Positions 8,213 to 16,867 of a stretch of 42,994 nucleotides of DNA are shown here, in pieces. How positions within the stretch are numbered: position 1 is the stretch's first letter; every line of letters begins with the position of its first letter. The stretch lies in contig PIZR01000002.1 in assembly GCA_002835675.1 (NCBI GenBank), forward strand, positions 284,589 through 327,582. Direction: 5' to 3'. Source of the stretch: Bacillus sp. BA3. Its GTDB lineage: Bacteria > Bacillota > Bacilli > Bacillales > DSM-1321. The position numbers and the translations under genes are program-made. The notes under the pieces were generated by a model. The model ran no database searches and was not told the origin of the DNA. It saw nothing but the letters and a program-made list of their open reading frames with translations.

Positions 8213-9208
8213 TTATTTTACAAACTCAGCATCTGCTTTCCATTCTTCTTTTATTTCAACACCCATATCTTTTGCTGCTTTTTCATTGATGACCAATTTC
8301 AGTTTTTGTGGATATTGAACCGGGATATCTCCAGGTTTTTTACCATCCTTCAGGATTTCAACCGCTTTTTGCCCCGCTTCATAACCAATGTCATAGTAAC
8401 TGAAGCCATATGCTGCAAAACCGCCAGCATTCACGGAATCAAGTTCGCCGACAAACAATGGGATATCTTGATCATTTGCCACGGAAATGACCGATTCCAA
8501 TGCCGAGACAACTGTATTATCAGTAATGATATAGAAAGCATCCGCTTTTCCGATTAAAGATTCCGTTGCCTGTTTAACATCCGCTGAAGTCGAGACGGAT
8601 GCTTCCACGACTTTCAAACCAGCTTTTTTCGCTTCCGCTTTCACATTCTTTATTTGGACGACTGAATTTTGCTCCCCTGTATTATAGACAGTTCCAATTG
8701 TCTTCGCCCCAAGCTCTTCCGCTAGGAATTTCATTGACTTTGCAATGGCTTCAGGATGGGAATCCGTCGTACCCGTCACGTTTCCGCCTGGTTTTTCCAA
8801 AGAAGTAACAAGTTCACCCGCTACAGGATCGGTAACCGATGTAAAGACGATCGGGATATCCTTGGTCGCATTTAAAGCACTAAGAGCACTAGGAGTCGAA
8901 TTGGCAAATATCAGATCCACTTTATCCCCAACAAAGTTATTGGCAATCGTCTGACTGTTGTTTTGGTCACCCTGTGCAATTTGAAGATCATATTTGGCAT
9001 TGATGTCACTGTCCTTCAGTGCCGCCTGGAATCCTTCATATGCTTGATCCAGGGAATCATGCTGAACGATTTGCGTTACCCCAATGTTGAAGGTATCCTT
9101 TCCGCTTTCATCCTTTGCCGTATCTTTTTCCTTGTCATTTCCACACCCAGCCAATAATAAACCTGCGACCAATGTCATGGCTGCTGTTGAATATAATTTC
9201 TTTTTCAT
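8213..9208 (-). CDS. ABC transporter substrate-binding lipoprotein (TrpX type)
   Basis: This is a 331-residue lipoprotein with a lipobox Leu-Ala-Gly-Cys (Cys22) and a linker rich in Asp, Lys and Glu, followed by an ABC_sub_bind fold (PF04392-like) opening with FNIGVTQIVQHDSLDQAYEG. It captures the ligand outside the cell for the permease and ATPase downstream. TrpXYZ homologues in streptococci have been linked to tryptophan uptake. Here no tryptophan-responsive leader is visible, so an aromatic amino-acid ligand is only an inference. It is the first gene of the operon and follows GGGGGG five bases before the ATG. Confidence 0.88.
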   Translation of the reverse strand: MKKKLYSTAAMTLVAGLLLAGCGNDKEKDTAKDESGKDTFNIGVTQIVQHDSLDQAYEGFQAALKDSDINAKYDLQIAQGDQNNSQTIANNFVGDKVDLIFANSTPSALSALNATKDIPIVFTSVTDPVAGELVTSLEKPGGNVTGTTDSHPEAIAKSMKFLAEELGAKTIGTVYNTGEQNSVVQIKNVKAEAKKAGLKVVEASVSTSADVKQATESLIGKADAFYIITDNTVVSALESVISVANDQDIPLFVGELDSVNAGGFAAYGFSYYDIGYEAGQKAVEILKDGKKPGDIPVQYPQKLKLVINEKAAKDMGVEIKEEWKADAEFVK

Positions 9209-9284
9209 ATTTTCCCCCCGCTTTTTCCTTATTTAAAATAATGTTTTTCTAATGATGCCAGCTTTTTTCGCTTTTATTTCCTAA

Positions 9285-9314
9285 ATTATAATCGTTTAGT
9301 CCCAATTATTCCAA
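9285..9314 (-). promoter_or_regulatory. Probable sigma-A promoter of the TrpXYZ-type operon
   Basis: On the minus strand TTGGAA (9314-9309) and a perfect TATAAT (9290-9285) are separated by 18 bases. The start would be about 70 bases before the binding-protein ATG. Confidence 0.5.
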
Positions 9315-9363
9315 TATATTTTTTAACTTTTTAGAATTTTTTGAGTTCTAAATATAAAACATG

Positions 9364-9408
9364 AAAAAAGCTGCTGTGAAAGGTATGGTAACTTTCACAG
9401 CAGCTTTT
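9364..9408 (-). terminator. Terminator of the YisP-like gene
   Basis: Arms AAGCTGCTGTGAAAG and CTTTCACAGCAGCTT form a perfect stem followed on the minus strand by TTTTTTCAT. Confidence 0.9.
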
Positions 9409-9415
9409 TGAAAAA

Positions 9416-10231
9416 TCAGTGTTCGACGACCTGGCTGACAATTTCGGTAACTGTAGCACGATCAATTTTTTCTTTGCCTTCTTTTAGGGCTTTCAATGTG
9501 GCTTTTGCCAATTCCAAAGGTATTTTACAGAATTGGATGATCTCTTTCGTTTCAATCTTTCCAATATACGCATCGGCTAATGCAAGATTATGTTCGGTAT
9601 GGGCAAGCATCTCGTCGAAACCCCAGCCATCCGGATAAAAGTTCACACCACGTTCTGCATCTTCCTCACGGTTACGCAGGATATTGACCGTTTGGAGTCC
9701 ACGGCCAAATGCGATGGCAAGTTCACGGTCCGTTTCGGTTCCATCGTACCAGTTCCACATATCGGACAGCATGACCCCCACTAAACCTGCAACATAATAT
9801 GTGTAATCATCGAGTTCCTCTTCATTATGGATTTGCCAGTCCTTAGTAACCCATTTTGCCATGCCTTCGGCCATTTCCTTAGTCGACTCCAAGACTTTGG
9901 ATTTTGCACCGGGAGGACAAAATTCAATCCAGTCCGAAAGAAACAGGGTCACCTCGGGCAGATCATCCTTATATGGTTCAAATAACGATTGAAGATCTTC
10001 TTCCCTGAAATCAGCATCAAGCTTACTAAGGGCCTGTAACAGGGAAACCTTAATATCTGCTGGAAGACCTGGGTGGTCCTCGATCTCATCGATGGCGCGC
10101 ATGCAAAGGTATGCAGCTCCAATGGCCTCTTGTAATCCCTTTGGAAGATAGCTGATCGGAATGAAAAAAGTCCGGCTTGTTTTTAGGAGAAAATCCATTG
10201 CTTTAGTATGTAGGGCACTTTTGTCAGTCAT
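9416..10231 (-). CDS. Squalene/phytoene synthase family protein (YisP-like)
   Basis: This 271-residue all-helical protein belongs to the head-to-head prenyl synthase family. The first Asp-rich motif is intact: DEIED at residues 48-52. The second, normally DxxED in NILRDxxED, reads N187-REED191, so its first Asp is Asn. B. subtilis YisP, a close relative in length, has been described as acting as a farnesyl-diphosphate phosphatase rather than a squalene synthase. A similar reduced activity here is inferred. GGAG lies seven bases before the ATG. It sits between rnz and the ABC operon with its own terminator, and no carotenoid or hopanoid genes are nearby. Confidence 0.85.
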   Translation of the reverse strand: MTDKSALHTKAMDFLLKTSRTFFIPISYLPKGLQEAIGAAYLCMRAIDEIEDHPGLPADIKVSLLQALSKLDADFREEDLQSLFEPYKDDLPEVTLFLSDWIEFCPPGAKSKVLESTKEMAEGMAKWVTKDWQIHNEEELDDYTYYVAGLVGVMLSDMWNWYDGTETDRELAIAFGRGLQTVNILRNREEDAERGVNFYPDGWGFDEMLAHTEHNLALADAYIGKIETKEIIQFCKIPLELAKATLKALKEGKEKIDRATVTEIVSQVVEH

Positions 10232-10294
10232 ATTTACACTCCTTTAAATATCCAATGAACAATTGATTAATTATATCAAACATTAGCTTTGATT

Positions 10295-11236
10295 TCAGCT
10301 GCCCGATTCCTCTGAATACAAAGGAATTTTAATGGCCATTAGATCTTCACCCATAATCGTGTTTGGAAAAATCGCTTTACTTTCCTCTTTTAGCCTCTCG
10401 GCATCCTCCGGAGTATACCGTGAGCTGATATGCGTTAGGATTAGATGCTTAGCTCCCGCTTTCAAAGCCGTTTCTGCAGCCTGAACGGTGGTCGAATGAT
10501 AATAGGCTGATGCCATTTCCGCTTCTTCCGCTGAAAATGTAGCTTCATGAACAAGGTAATCCGCCGATTCAGCAAGAATGAGCGCATTGCTGCACATTCT
10601 TGTATCACCAAGAATCGTGATGATCCGGCCTTTTTGCGGAGCACTGAGATAGTCCTTCCCATTTAAGACACGGCCATCATCGAGAGAGACCGTTTGCCCA
10701 TTTTTCAATGCTTTAAAAAGAGGCCCCGGCTTCACACCTTCAGACCGCAGCCGGTCGACCAGTAAGCTTCCCGGACGATCTTTTTCCACAATCCGGTAAC
10801 CGATGCTGTAAATGCCATGATCAAGCGACATGGCCGTCACTGTGAATTGTTCGTCCTCAAACACTTCACCTTCTTCTATTTCGATGATTTCCAAGGGATA
10901 TTTTAAATGAGTTCCACTCACCTGTAAGCTCGTCATAATAAATGCCTCTATGCCTTGTGGACCATATACGGTCAATTTATCCACTCCGCCCTGAAAAGAT
11001 CTGCTGCTTAAAAATCCAGGTAGTCCGAAGATGTGATCACCATGTAAATGGGTGATGAAAATTTTTTCAACCTTTCGCGGTTTGACTGCCGTTTTTAATA
11101 TTTGATGCTGTGTTGCTTCCCCACAATCGAATAACCAAACCGTCCCACGTTCTTCCAATAATTGAAGGGCGATTGATGTCACATTACGCGCTTTAGCCGG
11201 AACCCCAGCGCCTGTACCCAATAAAACGAAATCCAC
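10295..11236 (-). CDS. rnz: Ribonuclease Z
   Basis: RNase Z cuts the 3' trailer from tRNA precursors, chiefly those lacking an encoded CCA. The 313-residue sequence has the zinc motif [13 protein letters not shown] at about residues 60-72, the exosite-type region in the middle and the C-terminal THISSRY motif. Length fits the bacterial short form. The start is GTG at 11236, eight bases after GGAGG. An ATG between them is in another frame and runs into no long product. It is transcribed leftward and may share a transcript with the YisP-like gene 63 bases downstream. Confidence 0.95.
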   Translation of the reverse strand: MDFVLLGTGAGVPAKARNVTSIALQLLEERGTVWLFDCGEATQHQILKTAVKPRKVEKIFITHLHGDHIFGLPGFLSSRSFQGGVDKLTVYGPQGIEAFIMTSLQVSGTHLKYPLEIIEIEEGEVFEDEQFTVTAMSLDHGIYSIGYRIVEKDRPGSLLVDRLRSEGVKPGPLFKALKNGQTVSLDDGRVLNGKDYLSAPQKGRIITILGDTRMCSNALILAESADYLVHEATFSAEEAEMASAYYHSTTVQAAETALKAGAKHLILTHISSRYTPEDAERLKEESKAIFPNTIMGEDLMAIKIPLYSEESGS

Positions 11237-11467
11237 TCATACTACCTCCGTTGCAAATACTTTATGACTTAACTATAGCATAACCAAGGTGCTCTTTCAT
11301 TTATGACCCATTAAAACAGAAACCAGATTAAACTTTTAATGAAATATAGAGAAAAAATGCGCAAATTGATTGCTTTGAGGGAAAGCTAAACGTAAAATTA
11401 GAAATTGGTACACATTCGGGAATTCCAACTTTATAGACAGATTTAACGGAAAGTTGAGGTTTTAAAC

Positions 11468-12967
11468 ATGACAGAAAACAATAAACCCACAGCATTGATC
11501 ATGATTTTTGGTGCTACCGGAGATTTAGCGAAAAGGAAATTGTTTCCTTCCATATATCGACTATTTCAAAAAGAGAAAATCAATAAGTTCGCCGTCGTTG
11601 GAGTGGCAAGGAGGCCATTGACGAACGAGGAGTTTCAAACAAGTGTCAAGGACTCGATACTTACGTTCGGACATGCGGAAGAAAAGGTCGACGAATTCAT
11701 TTCCCATTTCCATTATCACTCCCACGACGTTTCCAGCTCGGAATCATACCTGCAGTTAAAAGACATTGCCGAACAATTAGACGGACAATATCAATTAGAA
11801 GGAAACCGGATCTTCTATTTGGCGATGGCGCCTGAGTTTTTCGGAACGATTGCCGAACAGATTAAAGCACAAGGCCTGAGTGACACGGATGGATATAAGC
11901 GCCTGGTCATAGAAAAGCCATTTGGACACAGTTTCGAAACAGCACAAAAATTGAATGAGCAGATTCGAACTGCATTCGCTGAAGATGAAATCTACCGTAT
12001 CGATCATTATTTAGGTAAGGAAATGGTACAAAATATCGAGGTCATCCGTTTTTCCAATGCCCTATTCGAGCCGCTTTGGAATAACAGATATATATCCAAC
12101 ATCCAGGTTACTTCAAGCGAAACACTTGGCGTTGAAGAACGCGGGCGTTATTATGAAACCAGCGGTGCCCTAAGGGATATGGTCCAAAACCATCTGCTGC
12201 AAATGGTGGCCTTGCTAGCCATGGAGCCTCCGATCGCTTTGACGACGGAAGAGATTCGAAGCGAAAAAGTGCGGGCATTGCGTTCACTTCGACCAATGAA
12301 AGTGGACGAAGTCAATCAATACTTCGTCCGAGGCCAGTATGGTGAAGGAACGATGGACGGTCAAACACTTCCGGCCTACCGCAATGAACATAACGTAAAT
12401 CCGGAATCAAACACAGAGACCTATGTTGCGGGTAAATTGATGATTGATAACTTCCGATGGGCCGGTGTTCCTTTTTATATCCGCACCGGTAAGAGAATGG
12501 ATGTCAAATCAACGAATATCGTTGTTCAATTCAAAGATATCCCAATGAACCTGTATTATAAAACGGAAGAAACACTGAACCCGAATCTTCTCGTTATCAA
12601 TATCCAGCCTGACGAAGGTATCACATTGTACCTAAATGTGAAGAAATCCGGGACGACATCCAATACAAAGCCAATGAAGCTGACCGTCTCGAACAAAGGG
12701 ATCGAACACATCAATTCTCCCGAGGCATATGAAAAGCTACTGTTTGACAGCATGCGCGGGGATGCTACAAACTTTACGCATTGGGACGAGGTTGCCCTCT
12801 CATGGAAGTTCGTCGATACCATTTCCAATGCATGGGAAAACACTAAAGACGAGTCTTTCCCTAACTATGAAGCTGGATCCACAGGTCCACTTGCATCCGA
12901 TGAACTCCTGGCAGAAGATGGACATATTTGGTGGCAAGTCAAGAAAAACGAAAATAATAATGATTGA
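11468..12967 (+). CDS. zwf: Glucose-6-phosphate 1-dehydrogenase
   Basis: This enzyme oxidises glucose-6-phosphate to 6-phosphogluconolactone, making NADPH, as the entry step of the oxidative pentose-phosphate pathway. The 499-residue protein has the GATGDLAKRK nucleotide loop at about residues 15-24 and the active-site signature RIDHYLGKE at about 177-185. Length is usual. GAGG lies eight bases before the ATG. It converges on gndA, two steps later in the pathway, with two small genes in between. Confidence 0.96.
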   Translation: MTENNKPTALIMIFGATGDLAKRKLFPSIYRLFQKEKINKFAVVGVARRPLTNEEFQTSVKDSILTFGHAEEKVDEFISHFHYHSHDVSSSESYLQLKDIAEQLDGQYQLEGNRIFYLAMAPEFFGTIAEQIKAQGLSDTDGYKRLVIEKPFGHSFETAQKLNEQIRTAFAEDEIYRIDHYLGKEMVQNIEVIRFSNALFEPLWNNRYISNIQVTSSETLGVEERGRYYETSGALRDMVQNHLLQMVALLAMEPPIALTTEEIRSEKVRALRSLRPMKVDEVNQYFVRGQYGEGTMDGQTLPAYRNEHNVNPESNTETYVAGKLMIDNFRWAGVPFYIRTGKRMDVKSTNIVVQFKDIPMNLYYKTEETLNPNLLVINIQPDEGITLYLNVKKSGTTSNTKPMKLTVSNKGIEHINSPEAYEKLLFDSMRGDATNFTHWDEVALSWKFVDTISNAWENTKDESFPNYEAGSTGPLASDELLAEDGHIWWQVKKNENNND

Positions 12968-12974
12968 AATGAAG

Positions 12975-13008
12975 AAGGGACGCAGATTTGAATCTGCATC
13001 CCTTTTTT
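12975..13008 (+). terminator. Terminator of zwf
   Basis: AGGGACGCAGATT pairs with AATCTGCATCCCT around a short TG loop, followed by TTTTT. Confidence 0.88.
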
Positions 13009-13011
13009 CAT

Positions 13012-13173
13012 TCATGAAACACTCTTCCTCAGCAATTTATCACGGATAATATGATACATTTCCTTGGGCTTAGACATTTCTTCCCCCACTTCCGAATTGA
13101 GCCAAAATGAAACACCGAATTCCAAGGCGATGAAAAATAAAAATATGGCTACAGCCCACCAGATGATGAACAT
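13012..13173 (-). CDS. Small single-span membrane protein, 53 residues
   Basis: This short gene encodes 53 residues: an N-terminal hydrophobic helix (MFIIWWAVAIFLFFIALEFG), then a charged tail with SEVGEEMSKPKEMYHIIRDK. AAGGAG lies ten bases before the ATG and the stop is a TGA at 13012-13014. I do not recognise a function. It lies convergent to zwf, directly after that gene's terminator. Codon use and the amphipathic tail look like a real gene, but homologues would have to be sought to be sure. Confidence 0.65.
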   Translation of the reverse strand: MFIIWWAVAIFLFFIALEFGVSFWLNSEVGEEMSKPKEMYHIIRDKLLRKSVS

Positions 13174-13478
13174 AAGTCACCCGCTCCTTCTCTCTTCTAT
13201 CTGCCTACTTTTATCCTACGGTCCGTCCATCTCTTTCAATGTTTATATTCCTTTTTCCGCAGGTGTTTAAACCTAAAAAGCATGGATGAATGACATACAT
13301 CATACTATGTTTTTCCTAAAAAAGGTAAATTAATTGGCACTATTTTCAACTAGTTCATCTTTACCATTTTAACCCTTCCAACCTCTTTATAGAAATAGAA
13401 TGGTAAGTCCTTGCTAAGGTTACACTAGAAAAGGCGCCAGTGACGGCACCACTAACTTCGATGTGGAGGGATTAAACG
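13174..13478. promoter_or_regulatory. Divergent intergenic region between two small genes
   Basis: This 305-base gap separates the minus-strand 53-residue gene from the plus-strand 57-residue gene. A forespore-type promoter for the right-hand gene is visible (see 13398-13427). A CATACTA box at 13301-13307 has GCATG 16 bases upstream, but the spacing is short for a sigma-G promoter. I see no further gene. Confidence 0.4.
13398..13427 (+). promoter_or_regulatory. Possible sigma-F/sigma-G (forespore) promoter
   Basis: GAATG (13398-13402), matching the GMATR -35 pattern, is followed after 18 bases by TACACTA (13421-13427), preceded by GGT as in sigma-F -10 elements. It would start about 45 bases before the small gene at 13479. 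Confidence 0.42.
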
Positions 13479-13652
13479 ATGGACATTCGTGAAGGATTAA
13501 TTCCAACAGCCTTGGGCACAGCCGTGACAGCTGCGGGTTATGCAATGAAGCAGACCCGTGGCTCAAACAAAATGGTAGCTAATACGGTTTTTGGTTTCGG
13601 TTTGGCACATGTTGTATTAGGGGTCATTGACCTTGTAGAGCATCGGAGATAG
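13479..13652 (+). CDS. Small hydrophobic protein, 57 residues, possibly forespore-expressed
   Basis: This encodes 57 residues beginning MDIREGLIPTALGTAVTAAG, with two short hydrophobic stretches separated by a KQTRGSNK turn and a basic end. TGGAGGG lies eight bases before the ATG, and the stop is immediately followed by a strong terminator, so the unit looks like a complete gene. The function is unknown. The forespore-like promoter upstream suggests a role in spores, but this is inferred only from one promoter match. Confidence 0.72.
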   Translation: MDIREGLIPTALGTAVTAAGYAMKQTRGSNKMVANTVFGFGLAHVVLGVIDLVEHRR

Positions 13653-13688
13653 TAAAAAAAGAGGGCGCCAAGCGCCCTCTTTTTTTAC
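13652..13688 (+). terminator. Strong terminator after the 57-residue gene
   Basis: A-rich GAGGGCGC pairs with GCGCCCTC around a CAA loop, with A7 and T7 extending the stem, so it should terminate in both directions. Confidence 0.92.
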
Positions 13689-13703
13689 TACAACTGGATC
13701 CCG

Positions 13704-13750
13704 AAACAAAAAAGCCGGTTTAAAAGGGAATCCCCTTCAAAGCCGGCTTG
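13704..13750 (-). terminator. Terminator of gndA
   Basis: On the minus strand AAGCCGG pairs with CCGGCTT, with an inner AAGGGG/CCCTT helix, and is followed by TTTTTTGTTTC just downstream of the gndA stop. Confidence 0.85.
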
Positions 13751-13756
13751 AACTTC

Positions 13757-15169
13757 TTATTTTTCCATCCATTCGGTATGGAACGTTCCTTCTTTATCAA
13801 TGCGTTGATAAGTATGAGCTCCAAAATAGTCACGCTGTGCCTGAATAAGATTAGCTGGCAGCGTTTCTGTACGATAGCTGTCGAAATAGGCAAGTGCTGA
13901 TGACAAGCAAGGAACCGGGATTCCATTCATCACTGCCGTTGATACTACCTCACGCAAAGCTCCTTGATAGCTTTCGACGATTCCTTGGAAGTAAGGATCT
14001 AGAAGAAGGTTGTTCAAGTTCGCTTCACGATCGTATGCTTCCTTGATTTTTTGGAGGAATTGTGCACGGATGATACATCCGCCACGGAAAATCATCGCGA
14101 TGTCCCCATATTGCAAGTTCCAGTCATTTTCTTCCGATGCTGCTTTCATTTGTGCAAATCCTTGTGCATATGAACAGATTTTGCTCATATAAAGTGCTTT
14201 ACGGATACTTTCGATCAAAGCCTTTTTGTCGCCTGTAAATGATTCGGCTTTTGGCCCACGAAGGATTTTACTCGCTTCAACACGCTCGTCCTTGATTGCT
14301 GAAATAAACCGGGCGAATACGGATTCCGTAATGATTGGAAGCGGAACACCAAGATCAAGCGCACTTTGACTCGTCCATTTCCCAGTACCTTTTTGGCCAG
14401 CTTTATCTAAAATGACATCGACCATCGGCTTGCCGGTTTCTTCATCATATTTTTTAAATATATCAGCAGTAATTTCAATTAAATAGCTATCAAGTTCCCC
14501 TTCATTCCATTCAGAGAAGACTTCATGCAGTTCTTGAGCAGATAATCCAAGAAGATTTTTCAGAAGGAAATAAGATTCGGAAATCAATTGCATGTCTCCG
14601 TATTCAATACCATTATGTACCATTTTAACATAATGACCTGCCCCATCCGGTCCGATATACGTGCAGCAAGCATCCCCATCGACCTTAGCTGAAATGTCCT
14701 TCAAGATCGGTGCAACCAGTTCATATGCTTCTTTTTGACCTCCAGGCATGATGGATGGACCTGTCAGAGCTCCTTCTTCCCCTCCTGACACGCCTGTACC
14801 GATGAAATGGATGCCAAGCTTGCTTAACTCCTCATTGCGGCGCTGAGTGTCCTTGAAGAAGGTATTCCCTCCATCAATAACAATATCACCTTTTTCAAGT
14901 AACGGTTTTAACTGCTCGATTGTTGCATCCGTTGCCGCTCCTGCTTTAACCATCAATAAAATTTTGCGGGGTGTTTCCAAAGAATTGACGAATTCTTCAA
15001 GCGTATAAGCGGCTGTTACGTTTTTGCCTTCCGCTTCCTTCATCATTTCGTCCGTTTTTGATCCTGAGCGATTATACACGGAAATTGAATATCCCCTGCT
15101 TTCAATATTAAATGCAAGGTTCTTGCCCATTACGGCTAGTCCGATAACGCCAATCTGCTGTTTTGTCAT
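13757..15169 (-). CDS. gndA: 6-phosphogluconate dehydrogenase, NADP-dependent
   Basis: This enzyme decarboxylates 6-phosphogluconate to ribulose-5-phosphate with production of NADPH. The 470-residue sequence has the nucleotide loop [15 protein letters not shown] at about residues 7-21, the IIDGGNT-like stretch [10 protein letters not shown], and the [13 protein letters not shown] signature at about 250-262. Length is normal for the dimeric long form. It converges on zwf and follows polymerase IV by 42 bases. The gndA name follows B. subtilis yqjI. Confidence 0.95.
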   Translation of the reverse strand: MTKQQIGVIGLAVMGKNLAFNIESRGYSISVYNRSGSKTDEMMKEAEGKNVTAAYTLEEFVNSLETPRKILLMVKAGAATDATIEQLKPLLEKGDIVIDGGNTFFKDTQRRNEELSKLGIHFIGTGVSGGEEGALTGPSIMPGGQKEAYELVAPILKDISAKVDGDACCTYIGPDGAGHYVKMVHNGIEYGDMQLISESYFLLKNLLGLSAQELHEVFSEWNEGELDSYLIEITADIFKKYDEETGKPMVDVILDKAGQKGTGKWTSQSALDLGVPLPIITESVFARFISAIKDERVEASKILRGPKAESFTGDKKALIESIRKALYMSKICSYAQGFAQMKAASEENDWNLQYGDIAMIFRGGCIIRAQFLQKIKEAYDREANLNNLLLDPYFQGIVESYQGALREVVSTAVMNGIPVPCLSSALAYFDSYRTETLPANLIQAQRDYFGAHTYQRIDKEGTFHTEWMEK

Positions 15170-15211
15170 GATTCATCTTTCCCTTCTCTATATCTTTACA
15201 CAGCCTGTACG

Positions 15212-16486
15212 CTAATCTTTGTCAAAAGAAGGATCATTCCTCCTGGTTTGCTCAAAGAAATCTTTACTGAAGCTAGTGTCTGTTCCAATTGAACGATTTT
15301 TCAAGGGTAATCCCTTTTTAATAATATTTTCTCCGTACTTATTTTGCAAGTGTTCCATCGCTTCATACAGAGGTTCTTTTTCTGCATCCTCTTGAAAGGA
15401 GAAAATATCCAGTTGCTTGAAGGCCGACTCTTTTTCGATGACATCATAGGCAGTGACACCAAGAAGCCTGATTCCTTCCCCATTCCAATTTTTCATGAAT
15501 AGATCGATAGCTCCATCCAAAATATCCTTTTTTTCAAAAACTGGATTAGGAACCGTTCTGCTTCTCGTTATAGTGCGGCGGTCTTTGTAACGGATCGTCA
15601 CACCTATTTTTTGACCAAGCAGGCGTTTATTTCTCAAACGGACGGCTACCTTGCCGGAAAGCTTATCCAATACACCAATCAGTTCTTTTTGATTGGCAGA
15701 GTCATGCGGAAGAGTTGTCGAGTTCCCAATGCTCTTATGCTCAAAAATCGCTTCGGGATCCACTACTCTGGGGTCGATTCCATTAGCCCTATCTTTCAAA
15801 CGGATGCCATTGATACCAAGTAGCTGTTTAAGTTGACTATCATTGGCGTGTGCTAGGTCCCTTATCGTCTTTATCCCGATAGTTTGAAGCTTTTCCGAGG
15901 TCTTATCCCCGATGCCGTGCATTTCGCCAACTTGTAAAGGCCAGAGCTTTTCCGGAATGTCCCGTTTCCTTAACACAGTGATTCCCATAGGTTTCTTCAT
16001 ATCGGAAGCAGTTTTGGCCAAAAATTTATTAGGGGCAATCCCGATGCTGCAAGGGAGATCCATCGTATTAAAAATTCTTTCCTGAATGCTATTGGCTATA
16101 TCTAAAGGCGAACCCAACTCGGCGCATTCACTAATATCCAGATACCCCTCATCAATCGAAACCGGTTCAACCATCTCTGTATATTGCCTCAATACATCGA
16201 AAATAGCCAGTGATGCCTTTCGATAGCGCTCGAAATTCGGTTTCTGAATGACTAATTGAGGACATAGTTTTTTTGCCTGCCAAATCGGCATGGTCGTTTT
16301 AACCCCGAACTTCCTCGCCTCATAGCTGCAGGTGACGATTATCCCCCTTCTCTCTTCAACATTGCCCGCAATGGCTAGCGGTTTGCCTTTCAATGAAACA
16401 TCATATGACATTTCCACTGAAGCATAGAAACTATTCATGTCTACATGGAGAATGACCCTGCCATTTTTGGGATACATGTCCTTCAT
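15212..16486 (-). CDS. dinB: DNA polymerase IV, Y family
   Basis: This is an error-prone translesion polymerase. The 424-residue sequence has the N-terminal metal site LHVDMNSFYASVE (residues 13-25), the second acidic pair in PVSIDEGYLD at about 107-116, and helix-hairpin-helix and little-finger domains after it. QLDIFSF near residue 360 looks like the beta-clamp-binding motif. It corresponds to B. subtilis yqjH (polY1). The ribosome-binding site is weak: AAGGATG lies 13 bases before the ATG. I see no SOS box upstream. Confidence 0.94.
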   Translation of the reverse strand: MKDMYPKNGRVILHVDMNSFYASVEMSYDVSLKGKPLAIAGNVEERRGIIVTCSYEARKFGVKTTMPIWQAKKLCPQLVIQKPNFERYRKASLAIFDVLRQYTEMVEPVSIDEGYLDISECAELGSPLDIANSIQERIFNTMDLPCSIGIAPNKFLAKTASDMKKPMGITVLRKRDIPEKLWPLQVGEMHGIGDKTSEKLQTIGIKTIRDLAHANDSQLKQLLGINGIRLKDRANGIDPRVVDPEAIFEHKSIGNSTTLPHDSANQKELIGVLDKLSGKVAVRLRNKRLLGQKIGVTIRYKDRRTITRSRTVPNPVFEKKDILDGAIDLFMKNWNGEGIRLLGVTAYDVIEKESAFKQLDIFSFQEDAEKEPLYEAMEHLQNKYGENIIKKGLPLKNRSIGTDTSFSKDFFEQTRRNDPSFDKD

Positions 16487-16867
16487 GTTTGACCGTCACA
16501 TCCTTGTAAAAATAAGAAACACCGGATTATAGGGACAATAAAAAACCATTTCTATTAAGGTACCCCTATTTATCTTTGGTAACCTCGGTGAAAGATGCTC
16601 CACTCCAAGAAAAACAGCCATCATGTCATTGATGACTGTAATCCTTCAATACTTTGAACGCCTTCCAAATATATACGAGTTCTTGCTGATCAATGTCGTA
16701 ATCAAACGGCAATACCGATTACTTAATAAGGCACCGTTCAATGGGTATAAATCAAGAATTTCACGGGTTCAATCGAAAAGGCATATCCCTTATCCTTCGC
16801 AAGAAATGCGACCACCTTTTCGATTCACTCAGGAAAACTCCTACATTACACTGTCATATTGCGGTGA
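16487..16867. other. Gap with possible remnants of a decayed gene
   Basis: No intact gene is present here. On the minus strand two short, protein-like open stretches lie in different frames: about 28 codons ending at 16738 (IEKVVAFLAKDKGYAFSIEP and onward) and about 30 codons ending at 16626 (LPFDYDIDQQELVYIWKAFK and onward). Neither has a ribosome-binding site and they are separated by stops. This would fit a small gene that has decayed, but the case is weak. Confidence 0.35.

Noticed and set aside
16487..16622. SOS (LexA/DinR) box ahead of polymerase IV
   Set aside because: No CGAAC-N4-GTTCG-like sequence is present in the upstream gap.
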